A stretch of DNA of 64,000 nucleotides from Saturnia japonica (taxonomy: Eukaryota > Arthropoda > Insecta > Lepidoptera > Saturniidae). Position numbers and translations under genes: made by a program. Below are positions 57,701 to 63,090 of this stretch, piece by piece (position 1 is the stretch's first letter; each line of letters starts with the position of its first letter). Below the pieces are notes generated by a model that worked only from the letters and a program-made list of their open reading frames with translations, was not told the DNA's origin and did no database searches. The stretch spans positions 5,980,930-6,044,929 of the forward strand of contig CM065325.1 in assembly GCA_033032175.1 (NCBI GenBank). The letters are read 5' to 3'.

Positions 57701-59973
57701 CTAGCAGTCTTACAAACTTCAAATTTTGAATTCTAGTTAGTGTTTAGCCTTTAAAGAAAGGAAAAATTAAAAAAATCCAAAATTTAATTATTAATAATGA
57801 TTATGAATAATTACGTTCAACTAACGCATCGCACTTGTACGCATATTTGGTTTACGCGGTTGGATGGGGCAGCACTTGGCGATGCTGGCGGGAAGAACTG
57901 CGGACGGAGTGGATCCAGTGCAGTCACCAAAGCAAGTCTGCAGAAAACTGTCACCTACGGTTCTAGTATATATCCGAACTTAAAGCGGCCACCACTATGT
58001 ATTCGTGGGCTTTAAGAAAATTAGTAGCTGACAGACAAGATATATTACCCGAGAAAAAAAAATGATGACCTACAAAAAGAAATTAGATCCCATCAAAAAT
58101 ATTAAATTGAAAATATGCTAAGTCTCGCAACGCAGTTCTTTCACTACAAAAAGTTGTGAGATCTCATGTAAAACCAAATCAGTTATTTTAGTTAGTCTCT
58201 ATGGAAGCACCTATTGAACAACATTGTTAATTAGCCAATCACCCATCAACATTTTATAGTGCCCGTAATAAATATTAGACACTTTTGTTTCTATAATAAT
58301 TATAATAAAAGAGTAAAGAGTGGAAATCTACAGATACATTGAAGACATTTGAAAAAAATATTACGTGGGGCTCAGAATCATGGACAGAACACAATTCGAT
58401 ATTTTTTGAAATTTTTGTAAGTCTGAAAACGAATATTTATACCTAGATGGGTGTTTTTTTTTTTTTGTAAAACACCGATCAAAGCTTGGTCGCCCAGATA
58501 TTTATAATAAAAAGAGACGGTTTTCCTGGTTAAAGACTGAAAGGTCATTTGTTGTAAAATGAATCCCAACAAAAACATAAATGTGAAAAATGGGGCCAAG
58601 TTCGGTAGAAACAACGTTGGTCGTTTTCACCGATAAAAGAACTGAAAACTAAAGGGTGCCTATTTCCATTGTAGTTCCGTTAATTATAACTATAGGAATG
58701 TATGTCTCTCAATTCATTTACAAAGTAATTTGCTACTTTCAAACTGTGATTACTAGCTTGGCAAGTCTAAATTGTTAATAAATTACAATAAAAAAAAAAA
58801 AAAAAAAATATATAATTAAAATACAAAATTTCAACTTTGTAGGTCTAATAGTATTTGACTTATAGAAGGATCAAACGTAACTCGAAATGGTTCGTGTAGA
58901 TATACGACATAAAGCCCGGTGTCACCCGTTCCGAACTTGGCTGTTACACTACCGTGTGTCTAGAAGTCTAGATTCATACATATTTACATCACATAATTAA
59001 ATTTATATAAATTACTAGATAGCTCAGCACACGTTGTTCTGCCCTTTTCGGTAATTAATGGCTCGACTACAACGCCAGTTATTGAATTCAGATTTATTAA
59101 TTTTCATTTATGGCTCTAATATCAATATCCTACCATCTTACAGACATACTGTCTTAGGAACAAGGTCACCTATTTCTAGGTTCTGCAAGATCCTAAATAG
59201 CTATAGTGATATTATTAATGTATACTTTAACAGCATTGGTGCATCTACTCGAGCGGTATACAAACTTGTAATGGTACTGTATAACAGGTTTTTAAACTGA
59301 TTTCTATCTTGGTTTTATTTGTTGGGGGTCTGTAAAATATATCTAAATTAATTAAATAATCATAACATAAAATATTCAAGCGGTGTTTGTCTGTAAGAAA
59401 TTGTCACATTTAGCGTAGTAGTATATTATATTGTAGTATTAGTGTAAGCAATTGTAGACGAACATTTATAAACAAATTGTGAATAAAAATCATATTTGTC
59501 CATAAATACAGATATATTTTTATAACGAATATTGGATGAGTTCAATCGGTAAAGTCGTTCAGATATTATATATGATCACTAACAGACGCCCACAAGATTT
59601 TTATACTTACATAAGATTGTGTTGCTGCCATCTCAATTTAGCTTACCTACATGATATGTTAAGCGTTGTTAAAGCGTATACAAACAATGTTAGTTTCGTT
59701 TAAGGTTATTATGTATTTGAGTATCGATTTAAGTAAAGATATTTAGTATCCACGTGATCTCATAAAAAACACATATATTTGTAAAAAGCAATACCAGATT
59801 TCACCGAATGAAAAATTTACAGACTTACCCGTGATGAGTCGGTATGGACTGTCCATCAAGTGTCCAACGAAATCGGGGAGGGGGATCCCCTATAGCGGAG
59901 CACTTCAAAGCGACCTGGGCCCCCGGCTGTACCGCTTGTTCGATAAACGTGTACACCAACTCGGGCCGGGAAT
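24658..59973 (-). CDS. Dscam: Dscam-type cell adhesion receptor, 3' part of gene (28 exons, 5' end outside window)
   Basis: Transmembrane homophilic adhesion receptor of the immunoglobulin superfamily, acting in neurite self-recognition and wiring in insects (family knowledge). Seen here: 28 GT-AG exons on the minus strand whose phases join without conflict into one frame of 1,464 residues plus stop. Domain order is Ig5-Ig9, FN3 1-4, Ig10, FN3 5-6, membrane helix, cytoplasmic tail, which is the diagnostic Dscam arrangement. Linker signatures LNVYGPP, VQEPPEPP, and APGPPAAVKVV and the tail motif YEISPYATF also match the family. Each Ig has its two Cys and core Trp. The signal peptide and Ig1-4 are missing and must lie above 64 kb. 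Only single exons were found for Ig7, so it is unlike the large Dscam1 array and unlike the paired Ig7 exons of Dscam2; it may be a Dscam3/4-like paralogue. Paralogue assignment is inference. Confidence 0.9.
25165..25269 (-). CDS. Dscam: Dscam exon: cytoplasmic tail 3
   Basis: Encodes (E)KHHSDCELQQLSRYEKVR and ends CVPVTHH. Acceptor TTCAGTAG, donor GTACGT. Phase matches both sides. Contains a Tyr (SRYEKV) that could be a phosphorylation site (inference). Confidence 0.78.
25912..26405. mobile_element. pogo/Tigger-like MITE
   Basis: 494 bp with CAGTGTAAACTGTATATAAC at the left and, in reverse complement, CAGAGTAAACTCTATACAAC at the right; TA on both outer sides. CAGT-type ends plus TA duplication suit pogo elements. 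No transposase inside. Sits in the intron between tail exons 2 and 3 of the Dscam gene. Confidence 0.75.
26659..26826 (-). CDS. Dscam: Dscam exon: cytoplasmic tail 2, YEISPYATF motif
   Basis: Encodes (D)VYEISPYATFAVGG, then TLDHTLQFRTFGHRDND. This block is strongly conserved in insect Dscam tails. It is followed by a His/Arg/Pro-rich stretch. Two leading and one trailing base. Confidence 0.9.
26992..27198 (-). repeat. possible LINE 3'-tail fragment
   Basis: TGTCATGCCTGCCTGTAAGC and CAGTCGTGACCATG recall the GCAGGC-CATGATAGCGGT block of the 33.3-kb LINE tail in the opposite direction. Weak match. Confidence 0.25.
27418..27622 (+). repeat. dispersed repeat, family X copy 2, with 14-G run
   Basis: GAGGTTACTCAATTCGAATT to GAAAATCATTGAAATTGGTT. 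Where copies 1 and 3 read TGGCTGGAGATATCTC, this copy has 14 consecutive G (27,509-27,522). Confidence 0.7.
27790..27955 (+). mobile_element. non-LTR retrotransposon 3' end
   Basis: GATACAGGCTCGGCCTAGTT ... TATTGTATTTCCTAGAAATA ... TATGGTCAAATAAAG followed by (TTA)n. The AATAAA plus simple-repeat tail is the usual LINE end in this window; no coding part remains. Confidence 0.55.
28377..28528 (-). CDS. Dscam: Dscam exon: cytoplasmic tail 1
   Basis: Acceptor CACTTTAG is preceded by a pyrimidine-rich tract and supplies the one base required after the membrane exon, giving AKRSTLWPCVVQNEEE. An alternative acceptor 20 bp inside breaks the frame unless an undetected exon lies between. Ends DKLSPAS; donor GTAAGA. 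Confidence 0.72.
29195..29425 (+). repeat. dispersed Lepidoptera repeat (GTAAGCGATTACC type), copy 2
   Basis: GGCTAACAAGCGTATGGCTC, ACCAGGTGGTAAGCGATTAC, CATACGCTTGTAACACC, TGCGTTGCCGACC, then CTGCCGTCTTCTGTAGGGTG. Longer copy of the family at 18.34 kb. No open frame. Confidence 0.65.
29970..30160. repeat. unassigned repeat-like block with 11-bp inverted repeat
   Basis: CATCACAGATA (30,067-077) and TATCTGTGATG (30,104-114) are exact reverse complements. On the minus strand CTAGGTTCGAGTCC at about 29,990 resembles a tRNA B box. Lies in the Dscam intron before tail exon 1. Confidence 0.4.
30930..31600 (-). mobile_element. non-LTR retrotransposon RNase H and 3' end, remnant
   Basis: Minus strand reads VQWIPGRIGISGNEKADRLA (RNase H core with the conserved His replaced by Arg in PGR and the catalytic Asp in KADRLA kept), then VPWFVGCKLTRVQIKTALRF and NSANCEVCGKI, YVQHLLVEC, a CCHC-type zinc knuckle. 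Frame breaks near 31.22 kb. Jockey/I-like order. Intronic in the Dscam gene, same orientation as the gene. Confidence 0.8.
31393..31665. repeat. partial duplication inside the LINE remnant
   Basis: ACCATATACCCTTCTCAAGA at 31,400 recurs as ACCATATACCCTTTTCAAGA at 31,590, each followed by related TCTTTCCACAA(A/G)CAA. About 70 bp is repeated 190 bp apart. Confidence 0.6.
31795..31875 (+). repeat. SINE family A fragment
   Basis: GCTCGTATGGCTAACTAACA, ACCCTGAAGTTGAAAATG, CCGGAAGCTGCACTTGAGAG match the middle of family A, forward orientation. Confidence 0.5.
32328..32493 (-). CDS. Dscam: Dscam exon: membrane-spanning segment
   Basis: After RLRRPVAFQSEGGP and TERV comes a hydrophobic run of about 24 residues (LGAVSLAFAALAALAV... 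LLLVLI) followed by AKR, a stop-transfer signal. Donor GTACGT. Two trailing bases. Confidence 0.88.
32883..32997 (-). CDS. Dscam: Dscam exon: FN3-6, second half
   Basis: Encodes VLIGGLSAGVWYGLRLWTAT, matching the F-G strands of the last FN3, then TTTHSG. Starts phase 0, one trailing base; donor GTAATA. Confidence 0.82.
33120..33420 (+). mobile_element. CR1/Jockey-type LINE, 3' end only
   Basis: Plus strand includes RTVKLWNLLLASVFPYSYDI and AFKRNVKRYL, the usual C-terminus of such reverse transcriptases, then the 3' untranslated block GCAGGCCAGCATGATAGCGG. Opposite in direction to the Dscam gene, in the FN6 intron. Confidence 0.65.
35265..35473 (-). CDS. Dscam: Dscam exon: FN3-6, first half
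   Basis: Encodes (V)LVWEGGG, SNSSALAVDARRAVRCGARL and TTWRDADLTS. Lower similarity to the usual domain, but a cysteine after the first strand and the Trp of WRDAD are kept. Phase joins both neighbours. Confidence 0.8.
35537..36160 (+). mobile_element. Helitron-like non-autonomous element, copy 1
   Basis: Starts AATAAAGCCGAAGAGTTTTG, contains CACGCTAATCTCTGAAACTA and ends with a hairpin (CACGG / CCGTG) followed by AGGCACAGCTAG and T. Hairpin plus CTAG|T is the Helitron 3' end. No Rep/helicase coding. Directly abuts copy 2. Confidence 0.7.
36600..37520 (+). repeat. decayed tandem units inside the hAT-type element
   Basis: The pattern ACCGATT..GATG.AATTTTGTA.ACGGGAA recurs near 36,655, 36,785, 36,912, 37,062, 37,156 and 37,480, and again after the RTE insertion near 40,265 and 40,350. 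Spacing is about 100-150 bp. Confidence 0.65.
37529..40140 (-). mobile_element. RTE-type LINE with internal deletions
   Basis: Minus strand, 2.6 kb. 5' region contains GTGGATGTCGTAAGAGGCGA, common at the start of Lepidoptera RTE elements; then endonuclease, reverse transcriptase and C-terminal block; 3' end is a (GAT)n repeat. AAATGAT flanks both sides (37,525 and 40,147), a possible target duplication. Confidence 0.9.
37546..40055 (-). pseudogene. RTE endonuclease / reverse transcriptase, broken
   Basis: Apurinic-type endonuclease part: LATYNNRTLRTDKKIVELEE, LIGLPEVRR, VIQVYAPTSAHSDDEVE, VVMGDFNAKLG, then ENEIDFIMT and SDHRMV of its C-terminus. Reverse transcriptase: DYEKAFDSVE, RRGVRQGDVISPKLF, LRFADDIVVMAES. 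C-terminal: PVMTYGTETWSLT and RPPTRWKDYIIKVAG. The RT fingers between about 38,575 and 38,520 and a stretch near 37,975 are deleted, and there are several frame changes. Not functional. Confidence 0.9.
40850..41165 (+). mobile_element. SINE family A, forward copy
   Basis: Head TGACTTAGTTGGTAGCATGT resembles a tRNA A box; then GAGCCTGAGCTTTTGGTGAA, ATAGCATGGTAGGGC, CCAAGCACCGTCTTCCACC and the tail GATGAGATTGTGGCC. Follows the Helitron end directly. Confidence 0.7.
41215..41390 (+). repeat. Helitron-like fragment (5' part)
   Basis: TTTGTTTGAACGCGTTAATC, TCTGGGACTACCAGT: same start block as 35,537. Confidence 0.5.
41564..41791 (-). CDS. Dscam: Dscam exon: FN3-5, second half
   Basis: Encodes (G)FTIWWVRIRDE, an acidic/Arg loop (GEEERR), and YSVRAVAHSRAGPSP. 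Donor GTAAGT. The following intron (6.1 kb) holds the nested mobile elements. Confidence 0.9.
42640..42828 (-). CDS. Dscam: Dscam exon: end of Ig10 and start of FN3-5
   Basis: Second Ig cysteine in SGNYTCSARNTFG, then PPSAPALVLDHAG and AKLTWK of FN3-5. Two leading bases, one trailing base. Confidence 0.92.
42882..43080 (-). repeat. Helitron-like 3' end, reverse
   Basis: Begins ACTAGTAATGCCCCGCGGCT + CCGCACGC on the + strand; in reverse this is a GC hairpin followed by CTAGT. In the intron between the two Ig10 exons. Confidence 0.4.
43120..43299 (-). CDS. Dscam: Dscam exon: Ig10, first half
   Basis: Encodes (A)GARLLSFGVWARVQCGH, cysteine in LRLACAWRGEP, Trp in RARWLRED, ending GHLAIH. This Ig domain between FN3-4 and FN3-5 is a hallmark of Dscam. 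Confidence 0.9.
43440..43725. repeat. GC-richer block, probable mobile-element fragment
   Basis: Stands out from its flanks in base content (GGAGCGGGCCCACTCCGAGG, GGAGAGGGGAGGGTGTAGG). No motif recognised. Lies between Ig10 and FN3-4 exons. Confidence 0.3.
43792..43976 (-). CDS. Dscam: Dscam exon: FN3-4, second half
   Basis: Encodes DRPPQTTTVQAEDGDS and the F-strand YEAWIAAHSAAGEG. 67-bp intron to the exon upstream. One leading, one trailing base. Confidence 0.9.
44044..44173 (-). CDS. Dscam: Dscam exon: FN3-4, first half
   Basis: Encodes (A)PGPPAAVKVVATS, Trp in LAVSWLPPSRPNG, and YYTVFFRELG. Two leading and two trailing bases; donor GTACGT. Confidence 0.92.
44602..44805 (-). CDS. Dscam: Dscam exon: FN3-3, second half
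   Basis: The acceptor TTGTTGGCAG was chosen because it is the only nearby one leaving two bases, as phase requires. Encodes WLEWEVR, a Gly-rich loop, then NYTIQALAYTGVGDG and CSTQQD, typical of Dscam FN3-3. Confidence 0.87.
44995..45295 (-). mobile_element. SINE family A, full copy, reverse
   Basis: CAATCTCACCCAATGTTAAG, AGTGGGAGCATTGGCTCTCA, CACCTATAGGGCC, CTACCACCATGCTATGG, then the head region with GATCAACGCCATGATCG. In the intron between FN3-3 exons. Confidence 0.7.
45489..45626 (-). CDS. Dscam: Dscam exon: FN3-3, first half
   Basis: Encodes (V)PSEGPRGVRCRAVSPQS, Trp in LKVEWSPPPAH, and GYKLLYRPEH. Perfect donor GTGAGT. Confidence 0.9.
45708..45790 (-). CDS. Dscam: Dscam exon: FN3-2, end
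   Basis: Short 83-bp exon encoding YSISVRAFNSAGAGP, a classic FN3 F-strand and turn, then SPPVNTLTQES. Phase fits both neighbours; donor GTAAGT. Confidence 0.88.
45879..46065 (-). mobile_element. RTE 3' fragment, old
   Basis: CATCATCATTTCAGCCAAAA, GACTTCCACTGCTGAACATA, GACCGGTCTTGCGCTG: decayed version of the end of the 37.5-kb RTE (minus-strand protein ends GYVQQWKSFG). Confidence 0.7.
46262..46428 (-). CDS. Dscam: Dscam exon: FN3-2, middle
   Basis: Encodes APPASSWNGELLGYTVWWWP and YAIEELEHYT. Phase 0 start, two trailing bases. The run of three Trp is unusual but in the strand where FN3 domains carry aromatic residues. Confidence 0.88.
46725..46920 (-). CDS. Dscam: Dscam exon: end of FN3-1 and start of FN3-2
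   Basis: Encodes TEEAIITGLEPATAYLV (G strand of FN3-1), then EPPSRAPISLRA and VELTWQ of FN3-2. Ends in phase 0 at donor GTATTT. Confidence 0.9.
47214..47861. mobile_element. 650-bp non-autonomous transposon with long inverted repeats
   Basis: Left TATAGTCAAATAAGTTCGTG + CGCGACCGT and right (reverse complement) TATAGTCGTACAAGTTCGTG + TGCAACCGT, then both share GAGAGACGTTGGC and CGAGGTA. TA-type duplication likely. No coding part. Its right end is about 45 bp from the donor of the FN3-1 exon. Confidence 0.75.
47908..48118 (-). CDS. Dscam: Dscam exon: FN3-1, main part
   Basis: Encodes (E)PPEPPANLRVLD, core Trp in SVKLQWRRP, and GYVVQYRKHD; ends LIDSYTE. Donor GTAAGC lies only about 45 bp from an inverted-repeat element (47,214-47,861). 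Confidence 0.92.
49062..49210 (-). CDS. Dscam: Dscam exon: Ig9, second half
   Basis: Second cysteine in DSGVYRCQASNPYG; ends LHLAVQ, which joins the next exon to form the conserved VQEPPEPP hinge to the first FN3 domain. Confidence 0.9.
49288..49432 (-). CDS. Dscam: Dscam exon: Ig9, first half
   Basis: Encodes (E)PARFETQSANITAKLGD, first cysteine in IRLACLARGD, Trp in TTWSHSG. Separated from the next exon by a 77-bp intron. Confidence 0.9.
49839..50003 (-). CDS. Dscam: Dscam exon: Ig8, second half
   Basis: Contains VLSNGSLRFE and the second cysteine in HSGKYRCRADN; ends LNIHVN before Ig9. Two leading bases, one trailing base. Confidence 0.9.
50298..50417 (-). CDS. Dscam: Dscam exon: Ig8, first half
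   Basis: Starts (V)PPYWQIEPSD, cysteine in LTVSCEARGHPPP, Trp in VIYWSK. Donor GTAAGA. Phase fits both sides. Confidence 0.9.
50941..51076 (-). CDS. Dscam: Dscam exon: Ig7, second half
   Basis: Encodes VDERGAEFYS and the second cysteine in SGVYTCVVTNTAG, ending VSVDLAIK. Starts in phase 0, leaves one base; donor GTATAA. Confidence 0.9.
51421..51585 (-). CDS. Dscam: Dscam exon: Ig7, first half
   Basis: Phase 0 at both ends, acceptor TTTCTTTAG. Encodes VQVTVVSPPVLSP, cysteine in QLTCTVTSGDMPV and Trp in FSWLKD. In Dscam1 and Dscam2 this is the position of alternative exons; only one copy is seen here. Confidence 0.9.
52540..52621 (+). other. possible exon on the + strand inside a Dscam intron
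   Basis: Reads KFKKKPKTVNLVESKYPDPD then LIKTG in the + direction and stops at a perfect GTGAGT donor (52,620). Upstream is a CG-rich patch (GCGCGCGCGCACCGG) with ATTGG/CCAAT boxes near 52,430. I do not recognise the peptide. May be a nested gene's first exon, a processed copy, or chance. Confidence 0.3.
52812..53090 (+). mobile_element. tRNA-derived SINE, family B
   Basis: Head has A box TAGCCTAGTGG and a B box inside CTGGGTTCGATTCCCAG, which forms a perfect 5-bp T-stem. The 200-bp body (CTCTGTAGCAGCTCGGAGTT, GTGTACATTAGTACTACACC) is unrelated to tRNA. Only copy in this window. In the Ig6-Ig7 intron. Confidence 0.82.
53295..53445 (-). CDS. Dscam: Dscam exon: Ig6, second half
   Basis: Core Trp in SVKWEGG and second cysteine in GAWICSVLTPGG. 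Ends LARRE in phase 0 at a GTAAGT donor. The 2.7-kb intron upstream contains a SINE copy. Confidence 0.87.
53655..53945 (-). mobile_element. SINE family A, full copy, reverse
   Basis: GATCTTAAGTGACGATGTGG, CTCAATTGCAACTACCGAAA, CACCATGCTATGGTTTCAT, then head with CGATCAACGTGATGTC and GAGCCATCAT. In the Ig6 intron. Confidence 0.7.
55159..55200. repeat. imperfect palindrome
   Basis: AAGAAACAG at 55,159 and CTGTTTCTT at 55,192 are exact reverse complements, and AGAGCAC/GTGCTCT overlaps them, so two alternative stems are possible. Confidence 0.5.
56042..56132 (-). CDS. Dscam: Dscam exon: Ig6, first half
   Basis: Starts (G)PPYIRAM and carries the first Ig cysteine in VTIWCPYYGFPI. Donor is GTAAGC. 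Phase joins both neighbours (2 leading, 2 trailing bases). Confidence 0.87.
56829..57004 (-). CDS. Dscam: Dscam exon: Ig5, second half
   Basis: Follows the previous exon after a 2.8-kb intron. Contains the second Ig cysteine in GGRYECRANN and ends in LNVYG, the usual Ig5-Ig6 boundary. One leading and one trailing base; donor GTCAGT. Confidence 0.88.
57165..57362 (-). repeat. dispersed repeat, family X copy 3
   Basis: Reverse of copies 1 and 2: AAATCAACTTCAATGATTTT, CGAAGTTGAAGGTCCAATG, TTGAGATATATC, GAATTGAATATATAACCTCC. In the Ig5 intron. Confidence 0.7.
57830..57965. other. unassigned GC-rich segment in the Ig5 intron
   Basis: GGTTGGATGGGGCAGCACTT to GCAGTCACCAAAGCAAGTC is clearly richer in GC than its flanks. 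Not an Ig exon: no frame gives the Cys/Trp pattern, and the neighbouring Ig5 exons already join in phase. Possibly part of a mobile element. Confidence 0.3.
58789..58808. repeat. poly-A run
   Basis: About 18 consecutive A followed by TATATA; may mark an old retrotransposon tail, but no body is recognised upstream. Confidence 0.4.
59829..59973 (-). CDS. Dscam: Dscam exon: Ig5, first half
   Basis: Acceptor TGTACAG, donor GTAAGTC; enters and leaves in phase 1/2 (2 leading bases, 2 trailing bases). Encodes ELVYTFIEQAVQPGAQ, then Cys in VALKCSA and the core Trp in RFRWTLDG. This is the most 5' exon I can place; it needs one base (G, giving Asp) from an upstream exon outside the window. Confidence 0.85.
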
Positions 59974-60794
59974 CTGTACAAGTCATTCTATTAAGAAAAC
60001 TTAAGAATAAATAAGTTATATCAAAAAACTGAGTCTGCATAAGTAGAATAAATAGGTTTTTCTAGCTAAAGACATCGACAAGTGAGTCTGTGTGTGTATT
60101 TTATATAAATATGCACTTTGCCAATATTAATTGAAAATAAAGTAATGCGTTTATTTCTATGTCTTTATTTTTGTTTTATATGTGAAATTAGGTGCAAGAC
60201 TAGTACTATAGAAGAATTAAGAATAGTACTATTAGGAGCTTTGTCTTGATTTTTACTGTCCAGTGTATCTTCGTCTAAGTAAGTATAATTGATAATGGTG
60301 TCATAAGTTTATTCATTGAAATATTTTAAGCATATTTTCTTAAATTTAAAGTAGCTTAATATTTTAAATTGGATATTAAAAACAAAAAAATAAAAAGAAC
60401 TTTCTTAGTTTTCGAATATTCGTAGTAATTTCTTCATAAAAACTCTTTTATGTACAACATATTAAAGAAATAAAACACATTCACCTGGAGAGCGTTTCAG
60501 TCGTTTTCGTTTAAACATACGGCCTGCGCTCGTTTTTTTCACTAACGAGCACCGTGTCACTGAAAAATATAACTAGGTGAATTGAAAAAAAAAAAGAAAA
60601 GTTTATACCGGGGAAGCTTTGACGGTGAACTTTGAAGCAGAGATTGTTTGAGAGGAATGTTTATGTTCTAGGTTCATAGCTTAGAGTTACATTATTCTTT
60701 CTTGTAGTTAAAGCAAAGTTGAAAACCATAGATATAGCCTCGATACGATTAATATAACTTAGTTGTAAGGCAAGACATATTTATCTTCTGAATA

Positions 60795-61078
60795 CTATGG
60801 CTCAGTTGTAGCACGTACGGACATCGCGTCGATCGACGTGTGTTCGAATACCTGAAGGAATACATCGTGATGAAAACATAGGCATGGTGGTACGGCTTTT
60901 TTTCTAATGTTCGCCTGACTAACTTCCAACCTCAAAAATCTGTTGCCGATACCTACAGCTGTGTTCCGACCTCTGTACTTGAAAGCCAGTCTCCCACTAG
61001 GCTTAGCGTGTTTACCATATTGGGCCACACATGAGCACAGTTGAGATTGTGGCAAACACTAAAACCTATAGCGAATAA
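60795..61078 (+). mobile_element. SINE family A, forward copy with tRNA-like head
   Basis: Head ATGGCTCAGTTGTAGCACGT (A box) and GTGTTCGAATACCTG (B box), then GATGAAAACATAGGCATGG, CAGTCTCCCACTAGGC, GAGATTGTGGC and an A-rich end. Best copy for defining the family. Confidence 0.75.
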
Positions 61079-61638
61079 AAAAATACATGTCTACGATTGA
61101 AACAATTGTGTATAAATATATATGTGTATAATATATTTAAAGTACTTAATAAAACTTAAATCATATCAAAATTTATATAATAACTATATCTTACAGACCC
61201 TTAAACGTCGTTAACGCTTTTGCGAAATAAAAATAATAAAAGTAAATAATATATGTATATATGTATTATATATGTAAGTACACCTAGATAGGTACTCTGT
61301 TGTTATCTGTGACCAATATAAATAATAATTTGTTAAGATATAGGTACGTATAATACACAAGTTTAATTATCAGCATTCGTAATATAATATATACATTGTG
61401 CATTCATTCAGTATTTAGACCATCGTAAATTATAAAGCCCAACAAAAAAATTATAAACAAGCGAGATTCGGAATTGGCGAGATAAACCAAAGCTCCCGCG
61501 GCTTATCTTAACTCATAAACAAAGATTATGTCGAGGTAGGTAATGGTTAAGTTCATGTGTATGAACATTACACGACAAAGTTCTACTTAAATTTTGCGTA
61601 CTTTCATGCTTGATTTTTATGTTTTTTCATATTCTATA

Positions 61639-61920
61639 CTAGCGCTTTGCCTGGAGCTCGCTTGCGTCATAGTTATGTCCCATCTTTTTTAATTTATAAC
61701 TGAATTGCTAAATACTAATTTACATAGGATATATCTACAAAAATTATGGATTTTCATACAAACTTTCATCCCTTTTCACCACCTTAGAGGTTTTAATTTC
61801 TAAAAATACTTCCTTAGTGATCACCTACAGTGTAAAAGCAACCCGTATGAAAATTTTCACGGTTTTGGCCCCAATAGTAGACTGTGTGTTGATATGTCAG
61901 TCAGTCAGTTAGTATAGTAT
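61639..61920 (-). repeat. Helitron-like repeat, reverse
   Basis: Starts ACTAGCGCTTTGCCTGGAGC on the + strand (CTAGT plus GC-rich hairpin in reverse) and ends with (GTCA)n: TGTCAGTCAGTCAG. No coding content. Confidence 0.45.
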
Positions 61921-62779
61921 TTATGTAGATACTTAATGTTAATTTAAAACATTGTTTTAGAGTAAAAAAATATTTATAAGAGATAAAGTTGTAAAGTTGC
62001 ATAATTTGCAATAATCTATAATTGAGCACGTTTATAGTAAAACCGTATTAAGTATAATTAATTTGATTTAAAATTGTAATATACTTAAGTTTATTCTTTT
62101 ATAAATATAAGTTTTTTAATTTGTTGAGCCATTTGGAACATGAGAGGAACCTGCAAATTGCTCAAAGAAGAAAAGATAAGGTTAAAACAACATGTATTAT
62201 CTCTCAAACTTTTAGTCAGTTAACTTACTGGAAACGTCAAAACGGTAAAAATGTGACAAGAAGCTAAATCTAGGAATATAGTACATATACATATTATATG
62301 AATTTATGAATGGTGGATATCTAAAATATAATAATAATCATCATCTAAGTTTATAATACACTAGATTTCTCATACTAACTTTGTAACTCTAATCTCCCGT
62401 TAGAGGCTGAATTTTGAAAAACGACGAAATATGTGTTGCAATAATTGTATCGAAGCGTGCTACTTCAGTGTTTCCCTCATAGGTATTGCAGATCAAAGAA
62501 ATAATAACTGCTTATACTTACGTGTATTCGCTAGACGCTAGCGTGTGTGTAGACGCTATGACGTCTTTAAATTAATTTTGTTGATAATTATGTACTCCAA
62601 GTTCAAATAAATCACACCGAAGAAATAGTATACTACCCATACATATTTTGTTAAGCCCTGTCTCCCGTTAATGGTTAAATTTTGAAAAATATCGAAATAC
62701 ATATCGCAATAATTATAATGATGATATTTTATTCATCATTTATCAATTAAACATGAAAATCGTATACAACATTTGAAAT

Positions 62780-63000
62780 AAGCTTTCCGTCGAAGCTCAA
62801 AACAAATAGGTTACTCGGCAAAAGGACGGATATTGGCATGAGAAAAAACTATCCGCACCCCCTAGCGAGACACCCACCTCCACAAAGATGGCTGCCGACG
62901 CGGCAAACATACAGGGAACTATTTGAATTCGAAAAGTTCTCTTTTGCCAGTCCAACCCACAAAAAGTTATACGGAACTGACCTCTGAACAAATAGACCTG
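62780..63000. other. GC-richer block, not assigned
   Basis: Contains CACCTCCACAAAGATGGCTG and CTTTTGCCAGTCCAACCC. The minus-strand frame (64 codons) has no Ig pattern and no family match that I can see. Probably a mobile-element fragment. Confidence 0.25.
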
Positions 63001-63066
63001 ATTAGGGACTAATAATCACATTTTAGTAAAGGTATTAATTACCATATGTTTTTATTCATTTTGCAT

Positions 63067-63090
63067 ATATATATATATATACATACATAT
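63067..63090. repeat. (TA)n / (CATA)n microsatellite
   Basis: ATATATATATATATATACAT simple repeat. Confidence 0.8.

Noticed and set aside
57797..58015. Missing Ig5 exon in a GC-rich segment
   Set aside because: No frame has the Ig cysteine and tryptophan spacing, and the exons at 59,829 and 57,004 already join in phase to complete Ig5.
62797..62991. Ig4 exon of the Dscam gene
   Set aside because: The minus frame lacks Ig core residues and suitable splice borders.
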